Shown: one piece after another, positions 54,305 through 64,000 of the stretch
Position numbering within the stretch: position 1 is the stretch's first letter
Layout of the letters: the number at the start of each line of letters is the position of its first letter
Assembly (NCBI RefSeq): GCF_910592395.1
Contig: NC_088310.1
Span: 16,685,501 to 16,749,500, forward strand
Direction of reading: 5' to 3'
DNA: 64,000 nucleotides
Origin: Lineus longissimus
Taxonomy: Eukaryota; Nemertea; Pilidiophora; Heteronemertea; Lineidae
The notes under the pieces: model-generated
What the model was told of the DNA's origin: nothing
The model's input: only the letters and a program-made list of their open reading frames with translations
The model's database searches: none
Position numbers and translations under genes: made by a program

Positions 54305-55695
54305 AACACATGCTTTAAGATTTTCTGGTGCTCAACTTCATGAAATTGCTGCCATCGCTCAAGCTCTCCCAGGCGATTGCTGCTCTTATCAAAAAAGTAA
54401 TACGTGTCTACTAAAGCTTCATCTAACTTAACAGGAGTGAATGGAAGTGTAGCAGTCGCTTTCTCACCTGCCAGGTGTATAAGGTGACATGGGCACCCAG
54501 ACATGTATATCACAGGATGTTTCTCACGTAGGAAAGCAATAACACCATTATTCCTTCCAGTCATTACAGGGGCATTGTCAGTCCCAAATGAAATGCAGTT
54601 GGTCCATGGTACGTCGTATTTGTTCACTTGATTGACAACAAGATTGGCGATATTCTTCCCTAGAATGATAAATCAGAAAGAAAAACTTGGTTCTCACTAG
54701 AAATGGAACCATTCTGAACTGCCACACTTTAATCGCAAAAATTCAACTATTTAGATTCCAAGGAACGATCTGATATATACCAAATACCTGAGCATATGGA
54801 ACAAATAATAAGTAAGTATCGATATTTGTACGAGCGCCCTGAAAGTCTAGCCCGCCCTTCCATTACGGCCTTTTTGATCAAATGACCAGAGTTTGGAGTA
54901 TAAAATGTAAATGAATAATGATTGCAAGCGACAAGTATCCGACCTACCTGTTGACTTATCCTGCAATGGAAGGCATGGAATGCCTAGCAGTTTCTGTTCT
55001 ACACCATCTGAGAGGTTTGCTGTGGTTACAACTACAGGGTACTGTTTGAGCTTTGCATCGCTGCTGCCATCTGTTGCTATTGCGAATGGCCCTTCTTTCA
55101 TTGCCTTTCCAACACTGTTGGACTCTTCCCTTCCTTGCAGCTTAACAATCGCTGTGGTCTTGTCTCTCGCACATTGATACCGTCTGGCGATTTCCGAATC
55201 AGAAAAAGCGTTCTTATGTACCTTATTGAATTTGTCGGCAACGGAAAGAGGAAGATTAAGTTCCGTTATCAGATCCGTGTACATCGCCTCAGCGCGAATC
55301 ACTTTTCTGTCAATGTCACCACTTATATTCTGTTGTGGTATAAAGTCTGTAATTGGCCTATTTCGTTTGGCAGCTGTTGCTGCCACCATGTGCTTTTTCC
55401 CTAATTGATGTCTCTCAATATTATATTTACCGGAATGGCCTAGATCAAAATGCGTCCTGCAGTACGTGCAGTACGCATGTGATGCACCTTTTCTAGAGGG
55501 TTTTATGCCTGGAATTTTTGAATATTGCGTCAAATATGCTTGGGGGTAGTACTTCGTCTTTGGCCTACCTCCTCTTTCATCAACATCACCATCATCTGTA
55601 TCGGCCGCATCATCATCATCTGTATCCACAAGCACATGAGCGCGTTTTCGTCGGGCGTCAGAGCTACTGCCTTCAGCATGTTCAGCCATTTTCAA
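54305..55695 (-). pseudogene. hAT-like transposase with BED finger, two exons, 3'-truncated
   Basis: Exon 1 (55695 to about 54949) starts MKMAEHAEGSSSDARRKRAH, has an acidic stretch (DTDDDDAADTDDGD), a BED-type finger with CTYCRTHFDLGHSG and RHQLGKKH, then FAIATDGSSD and YPVVVTT. A gtaggt donor (after LPLQDKSTG) and an acceptor at about 54662 (tcattctag) join it in frame to GKNIANLVVNQVNKYDVPW, then CISFGTDNAPVMTGRN and GCPCHLIHLA. These are the first two catalytic regions of hAT-type RNase H-fold transposases of the KIAA1586/ZBED kind. The frame is lost at about 54305, where DD82E sequence begins, so the C-terminal dimerisation part is absent. Confidence 0.83.
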
Positions 55696-55963
55696 TGAAT
55701 GAAGAAGTCTCGCTCAATCGCAGTGTAAAATGTATTGTACTAGTGTATTGATAGGATCTATAGCGAGAGTGAGACTATCGTCTGCAACAATTATAGTTCG
55801 TCTGTCTATCCAGAGGTGTCACTACTATATGTGCCAACTAAAGTGCGCAAGATAATGTGGATGTCGGGTCCGTTTTCACGTGCGCCCGGGGGTGGAGCTG
55901 TATAGTTTTTCTTCTATCGGGGAATGAATAACGTACAAAACACAGAGAAAACATTCAAGTTAA

Positions 55964-56298
55964 AGGGAACTGAAACCGCCAAGCCAGTTGGTATGACCTC
56001 GTTTTCATTTCCCGCGTATCGGGTGATCAGAACGAGGCATGAATGAAACATGGCGCCTAGCTGTCAATCATTGAGTGACGTCACTACTATGGAATTTACT
56101 ACGAAAACTCATGAATGAAAGATCGCATGACTCATGTGATTCTCACATGATTCTCAATAATAACAAATTGAACTGCGCATGCTCGGGCACTGGGGGCGGA
56201 GCTACAATTCTGAACTCGAATAGGAAGTTGGAAGTTTGACTTTCTTGGGCGGTGAAAGTCGAAAAGTTGAATAAATCGCTCGGCGGTTCCAGTTCCCT
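55964..56298. mobile_element. 335-bp MITE with TTAA target duplication
   Basis: Ends agggaactgaaaccgcc and its complement (one mismatch) lie inside TTAA at 55960-55963 and 56299-56302. piggyBac and Kolobok elements target TTAA. No ORF. Confidence 0.85.
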
Positions 56299-56623
56299 TT
56301 AAGACCTTTTTTATTCGTATTTTACAATTAATTTCAGCGTATTTTTGAAAGGAAAAATTGTGTACAATGAGAAGCAAAAATCGTACAACGTACAAAATGG
56401 TTTTTTTTGTGTACAAAATACGGGATTTTCGTACAGGTACGCAGCCCTGAAACCCCCAACACTACCAATGTATGTGGACGCCGCCATCTTGGATTTTGTG
56501 TACTGAATGAAAACAGTGTCCACTTCAAACTTAAAATGCAGCTAAAGTTCTGGACTGCCAACAAAACTTACAGCTTGTACGTGTGCTCAAACACTTGATG
56601 CACTTTTAAAACCATTCGGGTTA

Positions 56624-56642
56624 AAACCATCCTCGTCGCCAC
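56624..56642 (-). promoter_or_regulatory. Primer binding site of the 7.7-kb LTR element
   Basis: The minus strand reads gtggcgacgaggatggttt directly after the 5' LTR. TGGCGACGAGG-type primer sites are common in Mag-like and related Gypsy elements. Confidence 0.75.
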
Positions 56643-56792
56643 TGTTAAATCTTCACCTCTTTAGAAGGACATGAATAAAGAATTCAAACATGGGTTTTAC
56701 ACTATTCGGCAGTGGCCTCTATGTTTATTCAAAGGAACTAGTAAACAACAAACTACAGGAATACATGACAGAATATAGGCAAATATATTACA
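56643..56792 (-). repeat. 5' LTR of the 7.7-kb element (150 bp)
   Basis: Pairs with 49081-49230 and is followed by the second GCTTC. Confidence 0.92.
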
Positions 56793-56797
56793 GCTTC

Positions 56798-57339
56798 CTC
56801 TTAGGCATCCTTTTACTATTCTTTTTTCGTCTTTGATTGTCCATTTTCGTAGAGAAAAGCTGTTTTGTATGAGAAAATATCTGCAGATCTGAAACTCAAG
56901 CATAAAAATTTAGTGGTTCTGCTCTAAACCCATACTTCAGAAGTAGCACTTCAACTATGGTCATGAACCGTTTTTTAATTCTCATTTAACACACGTCTCA
57001 AGATAGAGAAACAAACTGAGAAAATACTTGCAATGTGCTGGAACTGATCTTCCCTTTCAAAATCAGAGACAGCTCACAGGAAGGCTCAAAACAATACTTA
57101 TATTAAAAACAAGCTAGGCATGCTTGAGTAACAAGATTACTCACCCTCTCAAGAAACAACGAGGCTATGCAACTACGAATTCTCAAAATACTAATAATAC
57201 TAGACTAATTTTTAAAAATATGTCATTCTAATATGAATAACAGAGGGTAGGAATACCAGAATCAGGACTGCAGGTTGAGATTAGGTCAGGTACAGGTCAT
57301 GTCGGTCCCCCAAACTCGAGCAAAGCAACAAGCGCTATA
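56798..57339. other. No gene recognised
   Basis: AT-rich, no domain-bearing frames. It may include the 3' non-coding part of the adjoining BEL/Pao fragment. Confidence 0.4.
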
Positions 57340-58367
57340 CATGGGCTGTGGACAGTTACTCCAACTAGAACTTATTGTCATCATCAATGGCGAGGAGGAG
57401 CACAAGCTTGGACACCGGGCGGCCAATATGGATGGGGGTTTAGTTCTCTTCCCCTTCTTGTCAAGGTTCCTATTGCCAATTACAACTTGCGCCTTTCAGA
57501 CAACCTTGTCTTCACTAGGATATGTCTCTGCCACTCATCCTAGCTTTCAATGGTTCCTATAGACGTCTTCGTCTATCAAAATCACTATGTCTCCCTTTTG
57601 GAGATTCCGAGTGTCAGTGTTCCACTTCTTTCCCATTTGTAGATGGTTGAGAAATTCTCTCTTCCATTGTCTCCAAAACTGGTCAGTCAAATTCTGAACA
57701 TGTTGCCATCTCTGGGCCAGGTATAGATCTGGAAGCTCGAAACTTCCAGGAGGAGGCAATACTGGTTGCGTCTTCATTGTGAGGATGTGGTTCAGTGTGA
57801 GGGGTTCGAGTGGCTCCGGATCCTCTAAGTTGTACTGTGAGGGACCTACAGTTGATAATCTCATTGCTTCGCACATCATCGTTCTCAAAGATTCATCGTC
57901 CAGTTGTTTTCCGTTTTCTTTCATCAGATGAGTCAGTATACCATGTGTGCATCTTGTCTGCCTCTCCCAGACCCCACCCATATGGCTTGCTCCTGGGACA
58001 TTCTTCTTGAATATTGGTTTTACATAATCCACGTTGTTGATACCAGGAATTCACTGATTCTATCATGGTCCATTTCTTGCTGTGCTCTGGCTATCTCCTT
58101 TTCTGCACCCATGAAATTACTTCCCCGGTCACACCTGAACAGCCTACAGGGGCCTCTTATGGCTGTGAAGCACTGTAACTTCTGTCGTGGACTCTGTCCG
58201 GAATCCAGCCGCCCCAGGTGGTGGACCAATCGTTCTGATGAACAAACACTCTTTATACGATATACGGGCATCTTTATTGATAAATCTTTCATCATTCTCT
58301 GTCTTACAAATCTTTCTAACACCTTATGGATGTCGTTGATGCCGTAAAAGACCGAACGAAGATACAA
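57340..58367 (-). pseudogene. pol: BEL/Pao pol tail: integrase core and C-terminal domain
   Basis: The frame at 58367-58020 contains FTAIRGPCRLFRCDRGSNFM, the BEL/Pao integrase segment with the second catalytic Asp. The frame at 58032-57547 continues with HMGGVWERQTRC, the STVGPSQYN and LTLNHILTMK region and FWRQWKREFLNHLQMGKKW, then LQKGDIVILIDED, the chromodomain-like end of BEL pol. A third frame to about 57340 ends near LARPVSKLVLL. Two frameshifts break it. The upstream pol, gag and LTRs are not visible in the window; piggyBac lies 240 bp to the right. Confidence 0.88.
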
Positions 58368-58612
58368 CGCTTATTTTGAATTCACAGATCAGAATGAATG
58401 GAAAGAAATCCTAAAGCTAAAGCTAAACCTATCTCCAGAGACAGGGTATAAGAAACTAACATCCTAAAGCTACACCGGCCTATGATGGCCAGACAAGTAC
58501 AACTGATAATCAGGGCTAAACCCAAGAATATAAAATCATCTTTATAACACCAAAGGTGTGATATACTTGTATCAAGCTCAAGAATGGTCTTTTAGTAACC
58601 AGTTAACCCTTT

Positions 58613-61600
58613 GAGTGCCGGGCCACTTGTGTAACCCGTGTGCCGGGGGTTTTTAGGGAAAAATAGGCTTTTTTAGATTTTATGCCAAAATGGCAAAATA
58701 GACCCTATATTGTAAAGGTTATTACCTAGTGATGAATATGCAAATTATAAATTACCTATATAACGTCACAAAATCCAATATGGCCGCCAAAATTGGCGGG
58801 AAACTTCAAAAACTGAACAAAATGTGTTTTTTCACTCAATAAACTTTATTTATTGACACCATATTGCCATATTGTCACCATTGGTTCATAAACAGCATCC
58901 TAATATCTTATTTTTGTATGGTAGGCCCTGAAACATTCACCCATGTGTAGTCCAGGTTTGGACGGGCAATCGGCGCAATGATATCGAACATCTCTTCGGT
59001 GACCCGCTTTGGTGCAGACTCTACATCGTTTCTGTGGACGTGCCTTCCTGCCTGTTTGAGGAATCTCTTCAATGAAATGTCTTCCCGTCAGCCGAATAAT
59101 GTTTTCCGCCAGAGGGTCAGCGTCTGCTGCAGCATCGATGTTCTTGAGAAGACCCCATTGAACAGCAGACCTCCAACCACCTAGAAAAAAATGGAAATTA
59201 TCAGGATTGATCCAAACAAAAAGTATACATGGAAATTTGGGATACTTTTCATGGAACTTACATCATGAACAAAGTTCAGGAAGGGCACTTTCTTGACCTG
59301 CTTGCAATAGAGAACGTGTGCATTCACCATCGCGCTTTGCAGGAGGTACACTGTCAATTTCTTATACCACTTGAGAGACCGTCTGGCCATGTTGTAGGGG
59401 TGTATCAACTGAAAAGAAGAAATATAGGAAATTGAAATGAACCTGGGATTAGTGGAAGGAATTTGTAACAAACCAGACTCATGGAACATTAATACCTGAC
59501 TTGTCTTGTCCACACCACCCATGAACTGGTTGTAGGTGTTGATGGCGACTGGTTTGTCTCTCATCTCGTCACGACGACCTCTCTTCCGAACTTGCATCAC
59601 AGTCTCAGCATGGAAGTTTGACAGGAACAGAACATCTTTGGAATCCCTGTACTTGATAGCAAGAAGTTGATCATTCCGTAGTGCAGCAGTGTGATGTAGT
59701 TCAACGCGTCTTGCAATGAGTTTCTTAGGAAAGCCAGTGATGTTCTTCCTAGCAGTACCGCATGCGTTCGTTTGGTTCTCATGAAGGTGCTTCAGGAGGT
59801 GGGGAGTCGTGTAGTAATTGTCAGTATAGAGTTCATACCCCAAGCCAAGGAGTGGCTGCATCATATCAAGCACAAGAGTTTCAGTCTTTGACCAAACCAC
59901 ATCTTCAAGCATCCCTTGGCCTGTGTAGATCCTGAATTGGTAGGTATAACCGTTGTCCTCGCATAGTTGGAACACCTTTATCCCGAACCGTGTTTGTTTA
60001 GAGTGGATGAACTGCTTGAAAGAGAGCTGTCCTTTCCAAAGGACCATTGCTTCATCCAAAGACATGTGTTGGCCTGGCACATAGGGGGTTTGGAACTTCT
60101 CAATCATATGGTCAATGAATGGGCGCAGTTTATGCAGACGGTCATAATCTGGATTGTCCCTTGGTAGTGCAGTGTCATTGTCATTCAGGTGGAAAAACTT
60201 GATATCTGTTCCTCAGCATGACTTGGGAGAAAAGTGGAGTAGAATATAGTGGGTCTGTTGACCAGTATAGGGCAATCGACGGCTTGTGAATAATTCCCAT
60301 CAGCATGGTGAGACCAAGGAATGTCTGCATCTCTTCAGCATTGGTGGGGATCCAGTCATGACATCGAGACTTGTGTTTCAGAGGAGTAGGAGGGTTACGA
60401 ATGTAATCATCTGCGTATTTGTTCGTCTGCGTCACAATGTGGTTGATCAGATCGTCATCAAGGTAGAGCTTGAAGTAGTCGACTGCCTTGAAGTCGGTAG
60501 TGTCAACAAGAACCTCAGCAGCCGTTCTGAAGGGGTGAACAACGGGCGCCGTATTATTCGCATCAACCCAGTGTGCGTCTGCCATGTGCAAGTCAGTCAT
60601 AACATTAGCCCGGCTATCCCTCTGCATCCTAGCAACGTTCCCGCCACCACCACGTGGACGACCACGACCTCTTTGTCCTCCTGCATGACCTCGTCCACGT
60701 CCTCGCCCCCCTGCTCCACGGCCACGACCTCTGCCAGCTTGAGCCTGCTGCGGAACATTACCATCACTATCAGAGTCATTACCACTAGAGCCATGGTCAT
60801 CACTTCCAGCATCAGACGTATCAGCATCAGACATATCCATTATGTCCGGAGGCTGAAAATCATCCCCGTCGTCGTCTGTGCCATCAGACGCATCCATAGG
60901 ATCATATTGAGGAGAAGGAGGATTGTCAGATTCACTATCCTCATAGTCAGAAAGTTCGTCATCACAATCAAGGCCCCCATCTTCGCTGTCTGAGTCCTGA
61001 AAGATCTCCAAGACTTGACCTAGATTCATTCTAGGGGTCGGCCTTTGGCTGGTACCTGGCCTTGGGCCAGTGCTGCTTGATGCAGAAGGCCCTGAAAAAA
61101 AACAGTACAGTTACAATCACATCTCTAGATCCGACCCCCTCGATCCACCCCCACCCCCACTCCTCCCATCCTTGACCCCCTAGACCCCACCCTGATCACC
61201 AGGACACTAGCAAACCTCCCTGATCCGCAGGACACCAGCAAACCTACGCAGAGTATCACCAAAAGCACTCAGGCAATGTTTGTAAAACTACTACTTTTCA
61301 CAAATTTGAATTTGAAATTGAATCTGGCGCCATTGACTTTATTGGCCAATTAGAATGCACAGTAAGCCTAGTACTGAACACTTCCCAACCAGCTTCAAAA
61401 TTATGACGGCCTATCTTGCCTCTAATGTCCTGTGGCATGTTTGGTCCAAATAAGTTTGAATTTTGCGCCACTGAGTAACCACGTGGTTATGTCAAAACCA
61501 ATGTATCCCATTCCCCACCCCCCAAGTACCCCCCCCCCCTCAAAATTTGACTCCAAGTAAATAATGACAATGATCTCCGATGTGTACAGCCTTTATTCAT

Positions 61601-61932
61601 TCAAACTACAACGAAATCGGTAAAGAAATAAGCGAAAAAACGGCATAAAACCAACCTGCTTTATCAGCACGTGACGACGCCATTGTTGTGAAATTTGTCT
61701 GTTGGTCATCCAGGTATCAAGTCACCCCAGTGCTGCCATCTGACGAAATTTTAGGTAAACATAATTTATAATTGCTGATGTGCCTATCGGACGTACGAGA
61801 AACGTCCTAATAACGTTAGACCCAGGCACAGTAGATACTTAATATGGGGACGTACATTGTACGTCCCTATGGCACATCAATTACCAAAATGACGACGTAC
61901 AACGTACGTCCTATAGGCAGCTTAAGGGTTAA
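58613..61932 (-). mobile_element. Near-complete piggyBac transposon, TTAA to TTAA (3.3 kb)
   Basis: The left end reads TTAACCCTTTGAGTGCC (58613 on). The right end, read on the minus strand, is TTAACCCTTAAGCTGCC, so both have the TTAA + CCCTT start of piggyBac ends. The right end is duplicated (ggcagcttaagggttaagg twice), so the boundary may be 61932 or 61951. Subterminal palindromes such as ggacgtacattgtacgtccc lie at the right. One transposase gene fills the interior on the minus strand. Confidence 0.9.
58900..61683 (-). CDS. piggyBac transposase, four exons, one or two frame breaks
   Basis: Exon 1 is 61683-61656 (MASSRADKA then gttggt), exon 2 61091-59496, exon 3 59408-59262 and exon 4 59180-58900. 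Splice sites are gt/ag, and phases fit at introns 1 and 2. Exon 2 has a long acidic N-terminus, an Arg/Gly block (GRGRGRGAGGRGRGRG), and the core with SLDEAMVLWKGQLSFKQFI (first Asp), YELYTDNYYTTPH (second) and, at its end, GGVDKTSQ (third), so the DDD triad is intact. Exon 4 encodes the C-terminal Cys-rich domain (RCRVCTKAGHRRDVRYHCAD, HMGECF) that recognises the ends. A one-base break lies near 60205 (RYQ to FHLNDND), and intron 3 or exon 4 is off by one base. Otherwise this is a strikingly complete copy. Confidence 0.9.
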
Positions 61933-61951
61933 GGGGCAGCTTAAGGGTTAA

Positions 61952-62504
61952 GGGGTCTTCTGGGTCAATGATAAAAATGCACTCTATCACAGTAAAAAAA
62001 CAAACTAATGATATAAATTTAATTAATACCTCATTAAATATTAATATTTTGGTTTTTATTTACATCGTTACCATGGAAACGACATTTTGAGAGCCAAACT
62101 CGTTCAAAACTGTGGCACAGATATTTCATCAACCCCTAGTCACAAATAGCTCATTTCTGTTTGAAATGTTAAATTTAACTGAGATCTATGAATTGTCAGA
62201 GGATTTTTTGGATAAAAAGGCTCAATATATTTTATATCGTGTTTTTGTGAGGGGTCTTTGGACAGAAAATGAAATAATTATGACCGCCACAAGATAAGAT
62301 TTTCTCAAAAACTGCCATTTTGAGAAATTTGAGTTAGAAAAATCTGCTGAACATCACAGAGACATTGGAGGCACTGATATCTTATTATTCATGTTTTTTA
62401 TCCCCTGTGAAAGCTTTCTGATTATTTGTTGTCTTTGAAACATCAATTCTACACTGTTTTTGGATATTTATTGGCATTTTTAAAGGTTTTTTTACCATTT
62501 TAAC
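61952..62504. other. No gene recognised
   Basis: AT-rich sequence with one short frame (62112-62297) of no recognisable family. It may be downstream non-coding sequence of the Mutator-like gene. Confidence 0.4.
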
Positions 62505-63705
62505 CTAGAAGTTGCCAGCACCATATAAGGGACCTTCTAGAATAATGGCTTCTTCCTCTGCCTTATTTCGCTCCTGCCTATTGCTTTGGCGGATTTTATT
62601 TGCCAGAATAGTACTTCTCCTTTCTGATGTTTTTACTTTTACTGTATCATGTCTACTTAGTCCTTTCAGAGTGTGTACACCAGGATTATCAATCTTCAAG
62701 TGTTTCAGAATGTTCACATGGCACCCCTTTCCATCATTGAACAAACTGCATCCGCCATTGCAAAATCAAGTTGACTCCGGACTGAGGACGTCTGCTTTGG
62801 ACATCTTGCCCTAATTAACTGGTTAATGGACTCACACCTGTTCTGAGTGTATCCTCCTAAGCACCTTGACAGAAGGGAATCCTCGGACAGACGTTCGTAG
62901 GTCGGGGTAATTTCTTTCACAATGGCGGCTGGGAGTGGGTCTTTATGCACAAACTTGGGAATCTTATCATCAACTGCTTTATCTAATTGTTTTTTTGTCA
63001 TTCGTTTTGCACCTTCTACACCCTTGTTTGATGCAGTCAGTGTCTCTCTGAGTTCATTTCTCTCTGCCACATTTTTTTGCCATTTGCACCAAGACTACAA
63101 ACCTACTGGGCAAAAGTCATGTTGAGGCTTCTCATCTGTGGACGCGCTGTGATTTAGACCAGCCATCACCTCCTGCTTCATAGATGCAAGGTCCCCTTTA
63201 TTTCTACGTATAGCAAGACTATAATAAATCTGCAGTTTATCTATCCTGGTGTCAGTCAATCGTCCCATGCCCCATTCTCTTTCCATCTGACAACTTTTTG
63301 CCCGACGAAGATTTCTTCAAATTTCGTAAGGCCATCCTCATACGTTTCTGTACATGGCCAACACACTCAAGTTTCTTTATTTCAACATCACCATATACAC
63401 CAGCCTCTCTGACATTTGCATTTGATTTTGAGTCCCCATCATCAACATATTCGATGTATCGAAGTTTGTTGGTCACAACTGAACGCTCGAACATTCTCTT
63501 GACTCCTGTTGGTTCCATGGATGGAGCAGACCCGTCGTAATTTCGTTCACACTTTTTTTATGTTTTGTTTTCCACGTATCATGCTCAGCATTCCCCTCAA
63601 CCATAGTGTCCCCATATGCACATCCTGTGCATATTTTGTTTAGAGGCTCCTAGTCCAGGCACTTCCCACTTTCTACAGAAATGGCAGTCACACCGCCTTG
63701 GAGAG
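62505..63705 (-). pseudogene. Mutator-like transposase-domain gene, copy 2 (C-terminal half)
   Basis: From about 63705 the minus strand reads GKCLD-stop-EPLNKICTGC, then NYDGSAPSMEPTGVKRMFER, SVVTNKLRYIEYVDDGDSKS, KKLECVGHVQKRMRMALRNL, QIYYSLAIRRNKGDLAS, SASTDEKPQHDFCPVG, SLLSRCLGGYTQNRCESINQ, VCSMMERGAM and, after a shift, NDGKGCHVNILKHLKI to GPLYGAGNF-stop. Unlike copy 1, this one keeps the C-terminus. The two copies are clearly the same family but well diverged. Breaks lie near 63650, 63530, 63270, 63080 and 62730, so it is dead. The N-terminal half would lie further right and is not visible. Confidence 0.78.
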
Positions 63706-63769
63706 AGGAATGCCCACGCTTCGTCCATGTGCCTGTTGCCGATATTTCTGGCCAGTGGCCAATTTTCTT

Positions 63770-63945
63770 TGCAATAATAATTTATATATGTCTGTAGACA
63801 TGAAGAATCTTTAATGGAATAGCCTACTAACTATATACATAATTCACACAAATAGGAACCATGAAAACCATGAACATACCTGCAAGAATAATTCATATAT
63901 GTATGTGGACATGAAGAATCTTTAATGGAATGGCACTGGGCTACA
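63770..63945. repeat. ~111-bp direct repeat
   Basis: atatatg...gacatgaagaatctttaatggaat occurs at about 63784 and again at about 63895. It lies at the window edge, and no gene is seen in it. Confidence 0.75.
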
Positions 63946-64000
63946 CCAAGCATTCACTTAAATAGTATATACATGTAGGATTATATAATAATAGTAGTAT

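Larger units (their letters stand above)
49081..56792 (-). mobile_element. 7.7-kb LTR retroelement lacking reverse transcriptase, packed with DNA-transposon genes
   Basis: Identical-length LTRs (49081-49230 and 56643-56792, 150 bp, TGTTAAATC...ATATTACA) are flanked by a matching 5-bp duplication GCTTC (49076-49080 and 56793-56797). On the minus strand a primer site (about 56624-56641, tggcgacgaggatgg) and a purine tract (49231-49246) adjoin them. A Gypsy-like pol tail remains near the 3' LTR. The other 6.5 kb holds a zinc-module protein, a DD82E-type transposase, a hAT-like transposase and a TTAA MITE, all on or compatible with the minus strand. No RT, protease or gag is seen. The LTRs are about 94% identical. 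Confidence 0.88.

Noticed and set aside
55811-55820. cagaggtgtc, resembling a hAT terminus
   Set aside because: The orientation is wrong for the right end of the minus-strand hAT gene next to it, and no partner end or 8-bp duplication was found.
60286-60993. 235-codon + strand frame
   Set aside because: It is the antisense of the acidic and Arg/Gly-rich part of the piggyBac transposase. Codon bias of that region removes stops on the other strand.

Overview
The window looks like intergenic and intronic DNA from a marine invertebrate. Introns are present, there are no operons, and transposable elements of many classes are packed in. LINEs of the CR1/L2 and I/Nimb types, a LINE with a 2A-like peptide, and Gypsy, BEL/Pao, piggyBac, hAT, MULE and Tc1/mariner-type elements suggest an echinoderm, hemichordate, amphioxus or lophotrochozoan. 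I cannot assign the species from sequence alone. One convincing host gene is visible: a compact four-exon profilin-like gene on + at 37029-38944.

Layout. 1-4500 holds no recognisable gene. 4511-8700 is a three-unit tandem array of a ~1.08 kb G-rich element; unit 2 carries a 951-bp MITE with an 11-bp target duplication. 9228-26203 is one Gypsy retrotransposon on the minus strand with 203-bp LTRs, PBS and PPT. It was split by a minus-strand LINE (LINE-A, about 12372-21588), which was itself split by a plus-strand LINE (LINE-B, 13783-17955), so three insertions are stacked. The Gypsy leader also holds a ~1 kb foldback element. A ~520-bp repeat flanks the Gypsy on both sides, and its right copy is interrupted by a third LINE (LINE-C, 26338-29608).

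29937-36840 holds small MITEs, a LINE tail and a 2.7-kb inverted-repeat element without genes. The profilin-like gene follows; a foldback repeat ends 10 bp before its proposed start codon. 39050-42239 holds SINEs, a 491-bp piggyBac deletion derivative and a 1.3-kb LTR element with a perfect 5-bp TSD. 43808-44737 is a C2H2 zinc-finger and proline-rich exon. 44839-47821 is a FLYWCH/MULE transposon with ~290-bp inverted repeats made of short tandem units. It is followed by a broken Mutator-like gene whose front part is inverted.

49081-56792 is bounded by identical-length 150-bp LTRs with a TSD, PBS and PPT. Almost all retroviral coding sequence has been replaced by a zinc-module protein of unknown function, a Tc1/mariner-type transposase with D-E spacing of about 82 residues, and a hAT-like transposase. 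57340-58367 is a BEL/Pao pol tail. 58613-61932 is a near-complete four-exon piggyBac gene between TTAA sites. 62505-63700 is a second copy of the Mutator-like gene.

Most coding sequence belongs to decaying mobile elements and does not form pathways. The notable signals are the 2A peptide, a LINE ORF that stays open after in-frame loss of its catalytic box, the LTR element lacking reverse transcriptase, the duplicated Cys/His protein, and the promoter-proximal foldback at the profilin-like gene.
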